Part shown: piece after piece, positions 44,493 through 54,046 of the stretch | Position numbering within the stretch: the first letter of the stretch is position 1 | Layout of the letters: every line of letters begins with the position of its first letter | Assembly: GCF_042682785.1 (NCBI RefSeq) | Contig: NZ_JBHUIB010000012.1 | Span: 62,001 to 126,000 of the forward strand | DNA length: 64,000 nt | Reading direction: 5' to 3' | Source of the DNA: Thalassotalea_F euphylliae | Lineage (GTDB): Bacteria > Pseudomonadota > Gammaproteobacteria > Enterobacterales > Alteromonadaceae | Translations under genes and position numbers: made by a program | Notes under the pieces: model-generated | The model's input: only the letters and a program-made list of their open reading frames with translations | What the model was told of the DNA's origin: nothing | Databases searched by the model: none

Positions 44493-45657
44493 AGCGCCAT
44501 TCAACACCCTGTTGAGGCGAACTTGGCACTAAAAACGACAGTACTAATGAACATGCCGCGAAAGCGGCGCCAACGAAAAACACCCAGCTAGGATTTGTTA
44601 ACCAAACAACACCAAGCAATGCTGGAATTACCACAGCGGCAATATGGTTTATCGAGAAACTAACTCCTGCACTCGCGGCAATATCCTCCGGCTCTGCAAT
44701 TTTCTGGAAGTAGGTCTTAATGGCAATAGCCAGTGCGAAAAGTAGGTGGTCAACCACATATAAAATGGCGGCAATGTAGCCCGTTTCAACCAGTCCGTAG
44801 GCGATAAACAATAGCACCAAGCCGGTATATTCAAATATCAACGTTTTACGCTCACCAACTCTGCCTATGAACTTGCCGATGGTTGGGGCAAATAGCCAAT
44901 TAAACACATAGTTGATAAGGAATAGCGCGCTAATTTCTGCCACGCTATAACCAAACTTTTCAACCATCAAGAAGCCTGCAAACACAACAAATATTTGTCG
45001 GCGCGCGCCTGAGAAAAACGTGAGTAAATAAAATAACCAATACTTCTTTCTAAGTATGAGCTTCTTGTGCTGTTCGGTTGGCGATGGAAATTGCTTAAAG
45101 GTTAACGCAAGTAAAACAACCAGTATTAAGGCCAAGCCGCCAAACAAGGCATATGTTGCTTGATAAGACCACGCAAACTGGTCCATTAACAACCACACAC
45201 TAGAAAAAGCCAGTAGCGATGCGATCGACTTGGCTGACAGCATTTTGCCCATAAAGTGCGCGGTTTCGTCTTTTTTAATCCATTGAAGTGTCAGTGATTG
45301 ATTCACTGTCTCGAAATAATGAAAACCTATACTCATAATGACGGTAGTAATGTACAAGCCAAAAGCGCTGGGGAAAAAGCCGGTAATAGCTACGCCGATG
45401 GCGGTAATGGCAAGTGATAATAGCGCAAACTTTTGTTCTTTTATGAACAGTAGAACGTACACTGCGGTAAAGGCTAAAAAGCCGGGTACTTCACGTAAAC
45501 TTTGTAATATACCGATCTCTTTACCGGTAAAGGCGGCTTTCTCGACGACAAAGTTATTGAGCAATACCATCCAGATTGAGAAGACCAGTGGCATAATAAA
45601 CGCCATGGCAAGTAACAGATGTTGAGGGGTATTAAAGCGAGCAGGTAAAACGGGCAT
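44461..45657 (-). CDS. MFS transporter
   Basis: The 398-residue product is a 12-helix major facilitator protein. Helices can be followed from LLLAMAFIMPLVFSIWMVLL to the last FFVGAAFAACSLVLSFLV, with the central cytoplasmic loop around FKQFPSPTEQHKK. No substrate motif is evident. Its 3' end overlaps the LysR gene by 32 bases, making the pair convergent rather than the common divergent arrangement. Confidence 0.82.
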   Translation of the reverse strand: MPVLPARFNTPQHLLLAMAFIMPLVFSIWMVLLNNFVVEKAAFTGKEIGILQSLREVPGFLAFTAVYVLLFIKEQKFALLSLAITAIGVAITGFFPSAFGLYITTVIMSIGFHYFETVNQSLTLQWIKKDETAHFMGKMLSAKSIASLLAFSSVWLLMDQFAWSYQATYALFGGLALILVVLLALTFKQFPSPTEQHKKLILRKKYWLFYLLTFFSGARRQIFVVFAGFLMVEKFGYSVAEISALFLINYVFNWLFAPTIGKFIGRVGERKTLIFEYTGLVLLFIAYGLVETGYIAAILYVVDHLLFALAIAIKTYFQKIAEPEDIAASAGVSFSINHIAAVVIPALLGVVWLTNPSWVFFVGAAFAACSLVLSFLVPSSPQQGVEWRFKSLASEPSH

Positions 45658-45855
45658 TAAGGGTCCTTATTAATAGGGGGAGAGAGTGTGCGACAGCAAA
45701 CTGCACCATTTACCTTGGCATATTTTACGCCACTTTAAGCCTTTTCCAAAGTACCCGAAAGTTATATTCGATATAAAATCATTCCAATGTGCGTGAAAGT
45801 ATATTACAACGGGTAAGGTCACATTACTGTTGTTAGCTAACTTGTTGGGAAGTCT

Positions 45856-47814
45856 ATGAATTCATTAATTAGTGCGCTGAGCGCTGCGACAAATCAGTTT
45901 CGGTTTAAAACCAAGTTTACTTTGCTTGCCATTGTATTCTTTATCCCCTTGATTGCCGCGTTTTTGTGGATTGTGGAAGGGCAACGAAGCAAGATTGAAT
46001 TACTAAGCCAAGAACTTGTTGGGCACCAGTTAATAGAGCAATTAATTGCTATTGAGCAATCGATTTATTCAGCCGACAACATTGGACAGGCGCGCAGTAC
46101 CGCAACTGCGTTAGCTAAAGCCATTAAACAACAAGCGCTTTTATCGCCGGTGAAAGCAAAGGTTGGCCAACTTCAACAACTATTAAGCGAGCACCAGCTC
46201 AGTTCAACTGATATTTCATTGACTAACGTTGCCGATATTTATGAATTAACCTTGTCGTTGCGTGAAAATATCGCGGCAATTACAGGATTGAGCCGAGAGG
46301 GTGATGCGAGTATTTTCTATTTATCAGAATTAGGCCGTTTGCGTTTACCAGCATTGCAGGAGTACGTCGCTCGAACAGGTTACCTTGCCACCAACATCAT
46401 TAACAGCGACGGCTTTAATGCAGCCTCTTATACCTTACTTGTATCGTTAAACAACCGTATTGATGAAATTCAAAATCAATTTGATAAGTCTGAAATGCAA
46501 TTAGAGCGTGTAGATAAAGCTACTGCGCAGAAACTTGCTAATCAACTCGACAGTGTTATTACCAATATTGATAGCTTCCAACGTTCGTTAACAAGTGACG
46601 TTATTAACCCTGACAGCATTCAATGGTCAGTGAACGATAGTAAACGTGCTGTCGAGCCTGCATTGTCTGCAATTGTAGATGTAGAAGCGACCATTAATAA
46701 AATGCTAACGGAAAGACTGCAAGCAGCTAAGTCTAGTCAAGTCAGTTCACTTTGGATTTTAGGCGTATTACTTACCTTTGGTGTTCTGCTGATTGCAGCA
46801 CTGTTGTTTGTGATTTATTGGTCAATTAAATCAAATGCTGCTGAATTGCAGCGCGCTGCAACAACAATGGGCGATGGTGATTTTTCTCAAGCATTATCGA
46901 CAGATAGCAAGGATGAATTTGGTGATATCACCAATAGCTTTGTTCAAATGCAGGGTAAAGTAAAAGCGTTGCTACAGCTTGTACAAACAGATATTGAAAA
47001 GCTTGATCACGACACCACTAATATTCGCCAAATGACCGATAACATGGAACATCAGGTTGCTGACCAGCAAGAGAACACGCATGGGGTTATTGCGGCAATT
47101 ACCGAGCTTTCTCAGTCAGTACAATTGATTGCCACAAATACAGACAATGCCCGTGAAGTGACTCACGAAGCTAGCGAACATGTTAACGGCGGTCAGCAAA
47201 TTATCTCGGATACAGCGGCCGTCATTACAGATATCTCGAAAGAAGTAAATTCAACGGCTCAGGTCATTGATACCCTGGCCGGCAACACCACAGAAATTGC
47301 ACAGTTTGTTAGCGTTATACGTGAAATTGCCGATCAAACGAACCTTCTTGCACTGAATGCGGCAATCGAAGCGGCGCGGGCTGGTGAGCAGGGCAGAGGT
47401 TTTGCCGTGGTTGCAGATGAAGTACGCAACCTAGCTGGTAAAACACAAGATGCTACCGGAGAAATTCAAGCCATTATTGAGAAGTTGCAACAAGGTACAC
47501 AAGAATCTGTTCAGGCGATGACGCAGGGCGTAGAGCAGGCAGATAAAGGTGTTAAACAAACCGAGCTAGTGTCAGCCTCGTTCCACGAAATTACACAATC
47601 TGTGAATAACATTGTTGAAGGTACCGACCAAATCTCAGCAGCAGTTACTCAGCAAAACAGTATGCTTGGCCATATAGATGAAAATACCGAGAACATCTCA
47701 AAAGGTGCGGATACTATTCTACATTCAGCGCATCAAGCGGCGCAGGCGGCAAGCAGTTTGTCTGAATTGGCTGATGACTTAGCTAAGCAGTTAGCCCAAT
47801 TTAAATTGACCTAG
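45856..47814 (+). CDS. methyl-accepting chemotaxis protein
   Basis: The 652-residue product has a membrane helix at about 23-44, a long periplasmic helical sensor region, a second membrane helix at about 298-322, a HAMP domain (about 325-375) and a signalling domain with the hairpin IREIADQTNLLALNAAIEA and GRGFAVVADEVRNLAG (about residues 490-525). No C-terminal CheR-docking pentapeptide is visible. No che genes are nearby, so it is an orphan receptor. Its periplasmic part resembles the four-helix sensor class but no ligand is known. Confidence 0.92.
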   Translation: MNSLISALSAATNQFRFKTKFTLLAIVFFIPLIAAFLWIVEGQRSKIELLSQELVGHQLIEQLIAIEQSIYSADNIGQARSTATALAKAIKQQALLSPVKAKVGQLQQLLSEHQLSSTDISLTNVADIYELTLSLRENIAAITGLSREGDASIFYLSELGRLRLPALQEYVARTGYLATNIINSDGFNAASYTLLVSLNNRIDEIQNQFDKSEMQLERVDKATAQKLANQLDSVITNIDSFQRSLTSDVINPDSIQWSVNDSKRAVEPALSAIVDVEATINKMLTERLQAAKSSQVSSLWILGVLLTFGVLLIAALLFVIYWSIKSNAAELQRAATTMGDGDFSQALSTDSKDEFGDITNSFVQMQGKVKALLQLVQTDIEKLDHDTTNIRQMTDNMEHQVADQQENTHGVIAAITELSQSVQLIATNTDNAREVTHEASEHVNGGQQIISDTAAVITDISKEVNSTAQVIDTLAGNTTEIAQFVSVIREIADQTNLLALNAAIEAARAGEQGRGFAVVADEVRNLAGKTQDATGEIQAIIEKLQQGTQESVQAMTQGVEQADKGVKQTELVSASFHEITQSVNNIVEGTDQISAAVTQQNSMLGHIDENTENISKGADTILHSAHQAAQAASSLSELADDLAKQLAQFKLT

Positions 47815-47834
47815 TATCACTTATAATCATCAGA

Positions 47835-47874
47835 AGCTCTGCTAAAACGGGGAGATAATAGTTTTTAGCAGAGC
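47835..47874. terminator. hairpin between mcp and FG-GAP gene
   Basis: GCTCTGCTAAAA (47835) and TTTTAGCAGAGC (47863-47874) form a 12-bp perfect stem around a 16-base loop, placed between two convergent genes. It is probably a bidirectional terminator. Confidence 0.65.
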
Positions 47875-47896
47875 CCATCTTAACAAGAACCTACCG

Positions 47897-49261
47897 CTAT
47901 TTTAGCTTGCGCACTAACATAACAAGAGATAGGGCAGCCAATAGAGCAAATGGCATGCTGCCACCACCAGAACCGCCTCCTGACGAACTGCTAGATGCAG
48001 ACTGACCACTGGTATTTCCACCGCTTGTTTGGCTTGATGTGAAATTTGCGGTAACCGAGGTTTTAGCATCGCCAGTAATGATGCATTCGTTGTACCCCTT
48101 ACTCGTCGCAAAGGTGAACACATTGGTATTAAAAATACCGGTTGCTATGTCTTGATATCCATCATTATTCATATCTAACATAGCCGTTGCTGTAACGCCG
48201 TCACCGAAGCCGCTAAATACTTCAGCCTCGCCAAAGCCACTCTCAGTGCGAGTTGCAAGTTTTAAAACAGAGGGGCGGTAGTGGCTAGAGAGCACATCAA
48301 TAGTACCATTGTCGTCTATATCACTGAGGGCAACACCGTAAGCGTTCGAACCGCTAGCGACTGCAGTTTTGGTTACCTCCATGGATTCTCTGCTTAGTGC
48401 ATAAAGCGACACGTCACCGGTAGTAATTTCTGCAGTGGCCAATTCGACACTATTCGTCGCCTCATCAACATATGCATCCAGCGTTATGGCAGCAAGGCTA
48501 GATACTTCAACACTGGCTGAAAACTCGTCTTGCCCATTGTTGACGAACCAGCCTGTTTTCTCATTTCTAATACTGCTAACAAGGTCAGCCAAGTTGCCAC
48601 CTGTATTTGCTGTGAATGAAGAAATAGCTAAGTCAGGCGAATTATCTTGGTTAATGTCTGCAACCGCCAAGCCATAAGCGCGTGTGCCGGATACAACAAT
48701 ATCTTTCGTAAAAGTAAATTGGCCACTTCCACTGTTGCTGTACAACTTGATCACATTGGCACCATATTCAGTCACCAACAGATCTTGATGGCCATTATTG
48801 TTCCAATCATAAAACGCCAGTGCTGCCGGGTAGTTCAAATTGGTGTCTAAAATGGTTTTGTCAAAACTGCCATTACCATTATTAGTGAGTGTGCCTATTT
48901 GCCCATCAAACAGGCTGATGTACGCCAAGTCATGATGACCATCAGAATCAATATCAGCTTTGGCTAGTGTTTTAGCGCCATTTGTTACACCGCTAAAGGT
49001 ATTAAACTCAGTATTGAACAACATACCATTACCAGCGTCACATCGTTGGCCACTCCAACCCTCAAATTCGCTATTTGAGGTACTGGTTGGTATTAACGTA
49101 TTAACCGCAAGTTCATTGGCAATGCTGCAGTTTTCTTGGCAAGTGATCTCAGCTTCTTTGGCGTTTACTGTTCCGCTGCCTGCTATCGTAATGTCGATAT
49201 CGGCAGCCAATGCTGCTGTCATTGTACTCAGTGTAAAAAGGCCTAGTCCCAGTTTCTTCAT
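47897..49261 (-). CDS. exported FG-GAP/VCBS repeat protein with GlyGly-CTERM sorting signal
   Basis: The 454-residue product has a signal peptide (LGLFTLSTMTAALA) and several FG-GAP/VCBS-type blades with calcium-like loops (KADIDSDGHHDLAYI, YDWNNNGHQDLLV, VADINQDNSPDLAI, LSDIDDNGTIDVL, MLDMNNDGYQDIA), suggesting a beta-propeller. The C-terminus is GGGSGGGSMPF followed by a hydrophobic stretch and RKLK, the GlyGly-CTERM layout recognised by rhombosortase for surface sorting through type II secretion. ATG at 49261 begins the signal peptide; the frame is open upstream but adds an implausible N-terminus. Divergent from the ToxR-like regulator. Confidence 0.82.
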   Translation of the reverse strand: MKKLGLGLFTLSTMTAALAADIDITIAGSGTVNAKEAEITCQENCSIANELAVNTLIPTSTSNSEFEGWSGQRCDAGNGMLFNTEFNTFSGVTNGAKTLAKADIDSDGHHDLAYISLFDGQIGTLTNNGNGSFDKTILDTNLNYPAALAFYDWNNNGHQDLLVTEYGANVIKLYSNSGSGQFTFTKDIVVSGTRAYGLAVADINQDNSPDLAISSFTANTGGNLADLVSSIRNEKTGWFVNNGQDEFSASVEVSSLAAITLDAYVDEATNSVELATAEITTGDVSLYALSRESMEVTKTAVASGSNAYGVALSDIDDNGTIDVLSSHYRPSVLKLATRTESGFGEAEVFSGFGDGVTATAMLDMNNDGYQDIATGIFNTNVFTFATSKGYNECIITGDAKTSVTANFTSSQTSGGNTSGQSASSSSSGGGSGGGSMPFALLAALSLVMLVRKLK

Positions 49262-49386
49262 GGTTGGTACTCTTTTGATGAAAGTTAGGCACTTTTCTAA
49301 AGCGAACATTGAATATCTGCAATGATGCAAGGATAATGGAAATCTGATGGAATTATTTAACAAATAAAAACAAGCGGTTAGAACAC

Positions 49387-51450
49387 ATGCAGGGAAAGAG
49401 TAAGTTCTTGGTTGGTGACTATATTGTTGAACCATCACACAACAGAATCACGTTGAAAGATAAAGAATTTTCCATTGAACCTAAGATCATGGAAGTGCTT
49501 TGCTACCTGTGTGAACATCCCGACAAGGTGGTCAGTAAGCAAGAATTTTTGGATGCCCTTTGGCCCGGACAAACTCTAGGGCAAGAAGTTATCACCCGAG
49601 CTATTTTTGAACTGCGCAAAATATTCAACGATAGCGCCAAATCACCTCAATATATCAGTACAGTAACTCGCAAAGGGTATTGCTTTATTCACCCTGTTTC
49701 CTTGCCGGAAAACATCCAAAAAATAGAACCAAGCGACCAGCAATCTGCTCCTGAAGTAAAACGCAAAATAAATACTAACGTGATGTTGTTTGGCCTAACG
49801 TTAGTTGTTTTTGCATTTGCGTGGATGCTGTTGAACAAAGAATTCGAGGGGCAACACACTCAGCAAAATGTGAGCGCTGAAACAACGCTACTTAGCCATA
49901 ATTATCAACGTGTTGGGCAAGCGAGCTTTTCCGCTAATGGCGAACAACTTATTTTCGCTGCTCAGCAAGATGACCAATACGTTGTTGTTATCAAAACTCT
50001 CGCCACTCAGCAGCAACAGGTTGTGCTTACATCTGACAACCGAATCGTCTCGCCTGTGTTACTAAACAATAACGACTTTATTTATGGCATGTGCGAAACC
50101 AATAGCTGTGACATTCAACGTTTTGAGCAGGCAAATGGCAGCTCTACAGCATTTGGGCTTTCTATCCCGTTCTTACGAAAGCTAGCACTGAATAGCGATG
50201 CAACGCTCCTGTTGTTGGATAAAGGTGGCAGAAGGCAACGAAGCTTTGCCATTTTTAACATTGCAGAGCAGCGTTTTCTCGATATGCCTGACCTAAAAGA
50301 TGTTCGACAACCCGTATTCGATGCAGAAACGAATCACGTGTTTTATTTAGTCATTGCTGAAAACGGGCATACCCAGTTGAAGCGCTTTGATATCTTTGAG
50401 CAACGTATTAAGCCCGTGAATGTCGAATTTGACCAAGTATTCTCTATTGCGAATGGAGCAACAGGGCAGTTGTGGGTGTCGGCACGACGACAAGGAAAAT
50501 CGGGTATTTGGCTATTAGATTTATCAACATCGTCATTAATGCATGCGGTGGCCGCTACTCCTGGAGACGTTGTCTCAGCGCTGGAATATCATGTAGCAAC
50601 AGACCGACTTGTCTATCAAAGCAATAAGCGAAACATTGATATTGGCATTGAGGGCTTGCCAATTGAACCCAAACACCTGAACAGCGACCTTATTGATATG
50701 AACGCTGTATATCTGCCGCAGCAAAAAGCGCTAGTTTTTGCCTCTAACCGTTCAGGTTTCTACGAGCTTTGGAAGGCGACACAAGGCAAAGTGGAAAAGC
50801 TGACAGACGTTAGTGCCAATGTGATAGAACGCCCCATCGTTTCAACTGATGAATCGCTGCTTGCGTTTGCCTTCTCTGCGTTAAATAAAACGGCCATTCG
50901 TATTTTTGATATCGAAAAAAGAGAAATTATACAAGCGGCTGAATTGCCTGAAAAAGCGCATCTGCTTAGCTGGAAAAAAGATAAGTCCGGCATTTATTAC
51001 AGCTCGCCAACGAAAGACAGTTACGCCATCTATTTCCTATCACTTGAGGATAAATCCGCGACCACCGTAGCGTTGAATGCTGGTGTGCTCTATCAAGAAG
51101 ATGACGCCGGGAACCATTACTTTGGCAACATGGCTACGGCCCATTTAATGAAGCAGTCACAAGCCGGAGAAGTCAGTTCAGTATTCGGTTTACCGAGAAG
51201 TGCATTGCCTATTCTAGCGCATCAAGCCATGGTTAACGGGCAACGCCTCTATTTTGCTAATCGCACGCAACAAGCGAGAACAATTTCATCAGTCAATCTG
51301 CAGGATATGTCGGAATCAACTGCTTTAACTTTGCCGAGTAATGCCTTTGTGACGCAACTCGGTTACGACCAGCAAGTATTTGCTGTTTACGACCAGCTTG
51401 TTTTTGATGATCAACAACTGATGACCACGAGTTTTAGCCCGAAACAATAA
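49387..51450 (+). CDS. ToxR/CadC-like membrane-bound regulator with C-terminal propeller-like sensor
   Basis: The 687-residue product has an N-terminal winged-helix (residues about 10-102; IEPKIMEVLCYLCEHPDKVV, then RAIFELRKIF and YISTVTRKGYCF), a single membrane helix at 131-149 (NVMLFGLTLVVFAFAWMLLN) and a periplasmic C-terminal region of about 530 residues with WD40/TolB-like blades. This is the one-component design in which a membrane-anchored DNA-binding domain responds to an outside signal. It is divergent, 125 bases away, from the GlyGly-CTERM gene and may control it. Confidence 0.85.
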   Translation: MQGKSKFLVGDYIVEPSHNRITLKDKEFSIEPKIMEVLCYLCEHPDKVVSKQEFLDALWPGQTLGQEVITRAIFELRKIFNDSAKSPQYISTVTRKGYCFIHPVSLPENIQKIEPSDQQSAPEVKRKINTNVMLFGLTLVVFAFAWMLLNKEFEGQHTQQNVSAETTLLSHNYQRVGQASFSANGEQLIFAAQQDDQYVVVIKTLATQQQQVVLTSDNRIVSPVLLNNNDFIYGMCETNSCDIQRFEQANGSSTAFGLSIPFLRKLALNSDATLLLLDKGGRRQRSFAIFNIAEQRFLDMPDLKDVRQPVFDAETNHVFYLVIAENGHTQLKRFDIFEQRIKPVNVEFDQVFSIANGATGQLWVSARRQGKSGIWLLDLSTSSLMHAVAATPGDVVSALEYHVATDRLVYQSNKRNIDIGIEGLPIEPKHLNSDLIDMNAVYLPQQKALVFASNRSGFYELWKATQGKVEKLTDVSANVIERPIVSTDESLLAFAFSALNKTAIRIFDIEKREIIQAAELPEKAHLLSWKKDKSGIYYSSPTKDSYAIYFLSLEDKSATTVALNAGVLYQEDDAGNHYFGNMATAHLMKQSQAGEVSSVFGLPRSALPILAHQAMVNGQRLYFANRTQQARTISSVNLQDMSESTALTLPSNAFVTQLGYDQQVFAVYDQLVFDDQQLMTTSFSPKQ

Positions 51451-51525
51451 ACTGGTACTAAGGTACAAGTTAAAACTACACCATTATTTTTTAGACTGAT
51501 GATTCACGTAAATTGGGGAATCATT

Positions 51526-52308
51526 ATGTTAAAAAATAAGGTCGCGTTAATTACTGGGTCAACCAGTGGCATTGGTTTAGCGACAGCTCACGTGCTAGCA
51601 GAAAGTGGCATGAACTTGGTCTTACACGGCTTGCTTAGTGATGAAGAAGGCCAAGCGCTGGCGCAGAAATTTGAGCAGTCATACGGTATTTCTGCTTTGT
51701 TTGATAACGCCGATTTGCGAAACCCCGAGGCGATAAAAACCTTCTGTCAACGTGCCAAAGACAGCCTAGGTAGTATCGACATTCTAGTCAACAATGCCGG
51801 TATTCAACACACTGAAGCGGTTGATACGTTTCCTGAGTCAAAATGGAATGACATTATCGCCGTAAACCTATCGGCGGCATTCTATCTTATTCAACAAAGC
51901 TTACCCAGTATGAAAGCAAGCGGTTGGGGCAGAATCATTAATATTGCCTCGGTTCATGGCTTAGTTGCATCAGTCAACAAGGCAGCATACTGCGCGGCAA
52001 AGCATGGCATTGTGGGGTTAACTAAAGTGGTCGCGCTGGAATGTGCAGAACAAGGCATTACCGCCAATTCAATTTGCCCAGGCTGGGTCGACACCCCATT
52101 AATCAACCAGCAAATACAAGATATTTCCGATAAAAATGGGGTGAGCTTTGAGCAAGCCAGTTATGATTTAGTCACGGCCAAGCAGCCACTTCCTGAGATG
52201 ATGGACCCCAGACAAATTGGCGAATTTATCTTGTTTCTTTGCTCTGATGCCGCCCGCTCAATGACCGGCGCTTCATTACCTATGGATGGCGCTTGGACGG
52301 CCCAGTAG
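51526..52308 (+). CDS. bdhA: 3-hydroxybutyrate dehydrogenase
   Basis: The 260-residue product is a short-chain dehydrogenase with TGSTSGIG, NNAGIQHT, Ser142-type INIASVHGLVAS, the YCAAK catalytic pair, and the C-terminal LPMDGAWTAQ common in D-3-hydroxybutyrate dehydrogenases. The length matches. The frame opens at 51499, but ATG at 51526 (MLKNKVALI) has GGGG upstream and matches the family. The likely reaction is (R)-3-hydroxybutyrate to acetoacetate with NAD+, which suits the nearby CoA-transferase genes. Confidence 0.88.
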   Translation: MLKNKVALITGSTSGIGLATAHVLAESGMNLVLHGLLSDEEGQALAQKFEQSYGISALFDNADLRNPEAIKTFCQRAKDSLGSIDILVNNAGIQHTEAVDTFPESKWNDIIAVNLSAAFYLIQQSLPSMKASGWGRIINIASVHGLVASVNKAAYCAAKHGIVGLTKVVALECAEQGITANSICPGWVDTPLINQQIQDISDKNGVSFEQASYDLVTAKQPLPEMMDPRQIGEFILFLCSDAARSMTGASLPMDGAWTAQ

Positions 52309-52346
52309 TGCCATACGTAAATAGCTGATAGTTTCGAGGAGCCAAT

Positions 52347-52745
52347 ATGACTGACATCACCAATACAAACGATATTGCAGATATATGTGATGGTGAGAAA
52401 ACCCGCCGTAAGGTCATGGGCGATATGTTTGTCGATACTGCGTTAGCCAATGCCACGGAACTGACACAGCCGCTTCAAGACTATATCAATGCGCATGGTT
52501 GGGGCTCTACGTGGCAAAGGGATGGGCTTGACCTAAAAACGCGCAGCTTAGTTACTGTTGCTATGCTTGCGGCATTGCGCGCGCCCAATGAGCTAAAAGG
52601 CCATGTTCGTGGCGCGCTAAACCTTGGTGCGAGCAAAGAAGAAATCCAAGAAGTACTGCTACATTCCGCTGTTTATGCAGGTGCACCCGCAGCACAAGAA
52701 GCGTTTAGAGCAGCGGCTGAAGTGCTTGGTGATATTGCAGAATAG
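52347..52745 (+). CDS. carboxymuconolactone decarboxylase-family protein
   Basis: The 132-residue product has the CMD fold pattern: RKVMGDMFVDTALANATELTQPLQDYINAHGWGSTWQR, LDLKTRSLVTVAMLAAL and HVRGALNLGASKEEIQEVLLHSAVYAGAPAAQEAFRAA. It lacks the CxxC pair of AhpD-type members, so peroxidase activity is unlikely; PcaC-type decarboxylase or a related small-molecule role is possible. AGGAGCC precedes the ATG. It lies 38 bases after bdhA and probably belongs to the same operon. Confidence 0.85.
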   Translation: MTDITNTNDIADICDGEKTRRKVMGDMFVDTALANATELTQPLQDYINAHGWGSTWQRDGLDLKTRSLVTVAMLAALRAPNELKGHVRGALNLGASKEEIQEVLLHSAVYAGAPAAQEAFRAAAEVLGDIAE

Positions 52746-52824
52746 TAACTATCTGCTTGGTGCCAAACGTGGAAGAAAATGGACCAAGCCGTAGCAGTCC
52801 CGCACTTAGTTGGCTTGTTATGAA
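52745..52824 (-). other. attC-like site with a diverged distal half (minus orientation)
   Basis: Read on the minus strand, the gene stop is followed by TCATAACAAGCCAACTAAG and GCGGGACTGC, which follow the layout of a Vibrio-type attC proximal end (TAACAA, then a pairing half with an unpaired base, then GGGACTGC). The other half is only partly complementary (CCACGTTTGGC) and no good GTTRRRY follows. It may be the worn terminal attC of the array. Confidence 0.4.
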
Positions 52825-53138
52825 ACAGTTGTTTCTTTATTTGTAATGTCTTCTGTTTGTTCCTCAACTTCCGAAAGAGAAACTCGATACTTTCCGTAAG
52901 ACTCGTTCAGACTTGAGCTAATAACTAAGATCGCGACAGGTATGGCTGCTAAATAAGACGTAATGGAACCGATTTGGTTTGCTAAAGGGTCATTGCCTCC
53001 TGTAACAACTAATCCAACCATAGCTCCCACCATACCACCTACTAAAGAGAATGGGATTGCAAATACTATGGTTTTCCATGTTATGTTCCACCAAATACGC
53101 TAAGCAATTTTGAAAGAGGGCTTAATTTCATTATCCAT
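52818..53138 (-). pseudogene. small membrane protein gene with in-frame amber stop (third cassette)
   Basis: The frame from ATG at 53138 (after AAAGGA) reads MDNEIKPSFKIA, then TAG at 53102-53100, then continues RIWWNITWKTIVF and AIPFSLVGGMVGAMVGLVV to a stop at 52818, 107 codons in all. The protein on both sides of the stop is in the same frame, and CAG-to-TAG by one base would restore it. Alternatively translation restarts at ATG 53033, giving a 71-residue product with one or two membrane helices. The cassette start GTTAAAC is 14 bases before AAAGGA. Function unknown. Confidence 0.7.
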
Positions 53139-53155
53139 TTATTGAATTCCTTTGA

Positions 53156-53255
53156 GTTTAACGCTTTGCTGAGCGGTAAAAAATAGTTTGGCTAAAATAA
53201 GCAACGAAGGAGCGCAAGCCAAGCGTTTTTCGTCCTTTTGAGTAACTTGTTAGCA
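53156..53255 (-). other. integron attC recombination site (minus orientation)
   Basis: On the minus strand: R'' CTGCTAAC, then ACTCAAAAGG, a central stem with TTGGCT...AGCCAA, then CCGCTCAGCAAAGC and the core GTTAAAC. The R'' box with its flank (GTACTGCTAAC) is the exact reverse complement of the start of the cassette it closes (GTTAGCAGTAC at 54047 and on), 11 bases. Length about 100. Confidence 0.78.
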
Positions 53256-54046
53256 GTACCTACACCGTACTTTCTTGGTCTTCAGTTATATCTTTGTATA
53301 TTAATGACAATATGCCGATTTCAATAATTGCCACAATACCCCAGACAAAAGCTATTGATGCCGTGTAAATGTGAGAGTCAAAGCTTGGCAAGTAAGAAAT
53401 AATTAAATCCGTAATAACTGGTAATAAACCCACACCTATAAATAGCTTTGCAGAGTAGTCGTCAGAGATATTCCAAGCGGATTGAATAGATAAACTATGA
53501 TCTAGAGCTGCTGATGGCAAGACAATCGCAAGTCTCGACCAAATATACGCTGTCATTAAGGTTGTAATTAAACCAATAATAAAGAGAATTGCTTGATTTT
53601 CTGTACTCTGAGCCAACTCAATTAAGTACTTACCAAACATAGCCATAATGACAATACCAACCAACATCATAACTATATTCAGTGCGATGAATTTTTTGAT
53701 GAAACGAAAATCTCTTCTTGTTAATTTGAATAGTTCTTTTATCGAGGCATGTTCATTTAAAATGAATGATCTGTGAGTATGAACGATAGATTTAGCTAAT
53801 ATTATTAAAAAGGCGAATATACATAAAAATAACAAAGGTATATAGCCGAACTCTTGCGATTCAGGAGAAAATTTGCTTTCAATATCGATTGAATACAGCC
53901 CAATTCCTATAACAATTAATGTAACCAAAGCGGGTAAAAAATTCCTAATAAACAAGATCTTATCCTTGTTAAAAGTGAAGAAGGCTTCTGCTATTATATT
54001 TTTAACTTCCATGTCGAAATTTACACCTAATTTAAAGTACTGCTAA
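53162..54046 (-). mobile_element. integron gene cassette (885 bp) with multi-pass membrane protein gene
   Basis: The cassette runs from the G/TTAGCAG boundary (G at 54047) to the next core G/TTAAAC (G at 53162). It has one gene and one attC. The gene starts 35 bases inside the cassette and ends at the attC. Low G+C relative to the flanking genes supports separate origin. Confidence 0.75.
53260..54012 (-). CDS. multi-pass membrane protein, unknown (cassette gene)
   Basis: The 250-residue product has about six membrane helices: NFLPALVTLIVIGIGLYSI, YIPLLFLCIFAFLIILA, IALNIVMMLVGIVIMAMFG, AILFIIGLITTLMTAYIW, KLFIGVGLLPVITDLIISYL and IAFVWGIVAIIEIGILSLI. The arrangement resembles membrane-domain families such as DUF975 or the membrane part of glycerophosphodiester phosphodiesterases, but no catalytic motif is seen and I assign no function. 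It is AT-rich compared with neighbours and sits inside an integron cassette. Confidence 0.78.
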   Translation of the reverse strand: MEVKNIIAEAFFTFNKDKILFIRNFLPALVTLIVIGIGLYSIDIESKFSPESQEFGYIPLLFLCIFAFLIILAKSIVHTHRSFILNEHASIKELFKLTRRDFRFIKKFIALNIVMMLVGIVIMAMFGKYLIELAQSTENQAILFIIGLITTLMTAYIWSRLAIVLPSAALDHSLSIQSAWNISDDYSAKLFIGVGLLPVITDLIISYLPSFDSHIYTASIAFVWGIVAIIEIGILSLIYKDITEDQESTV

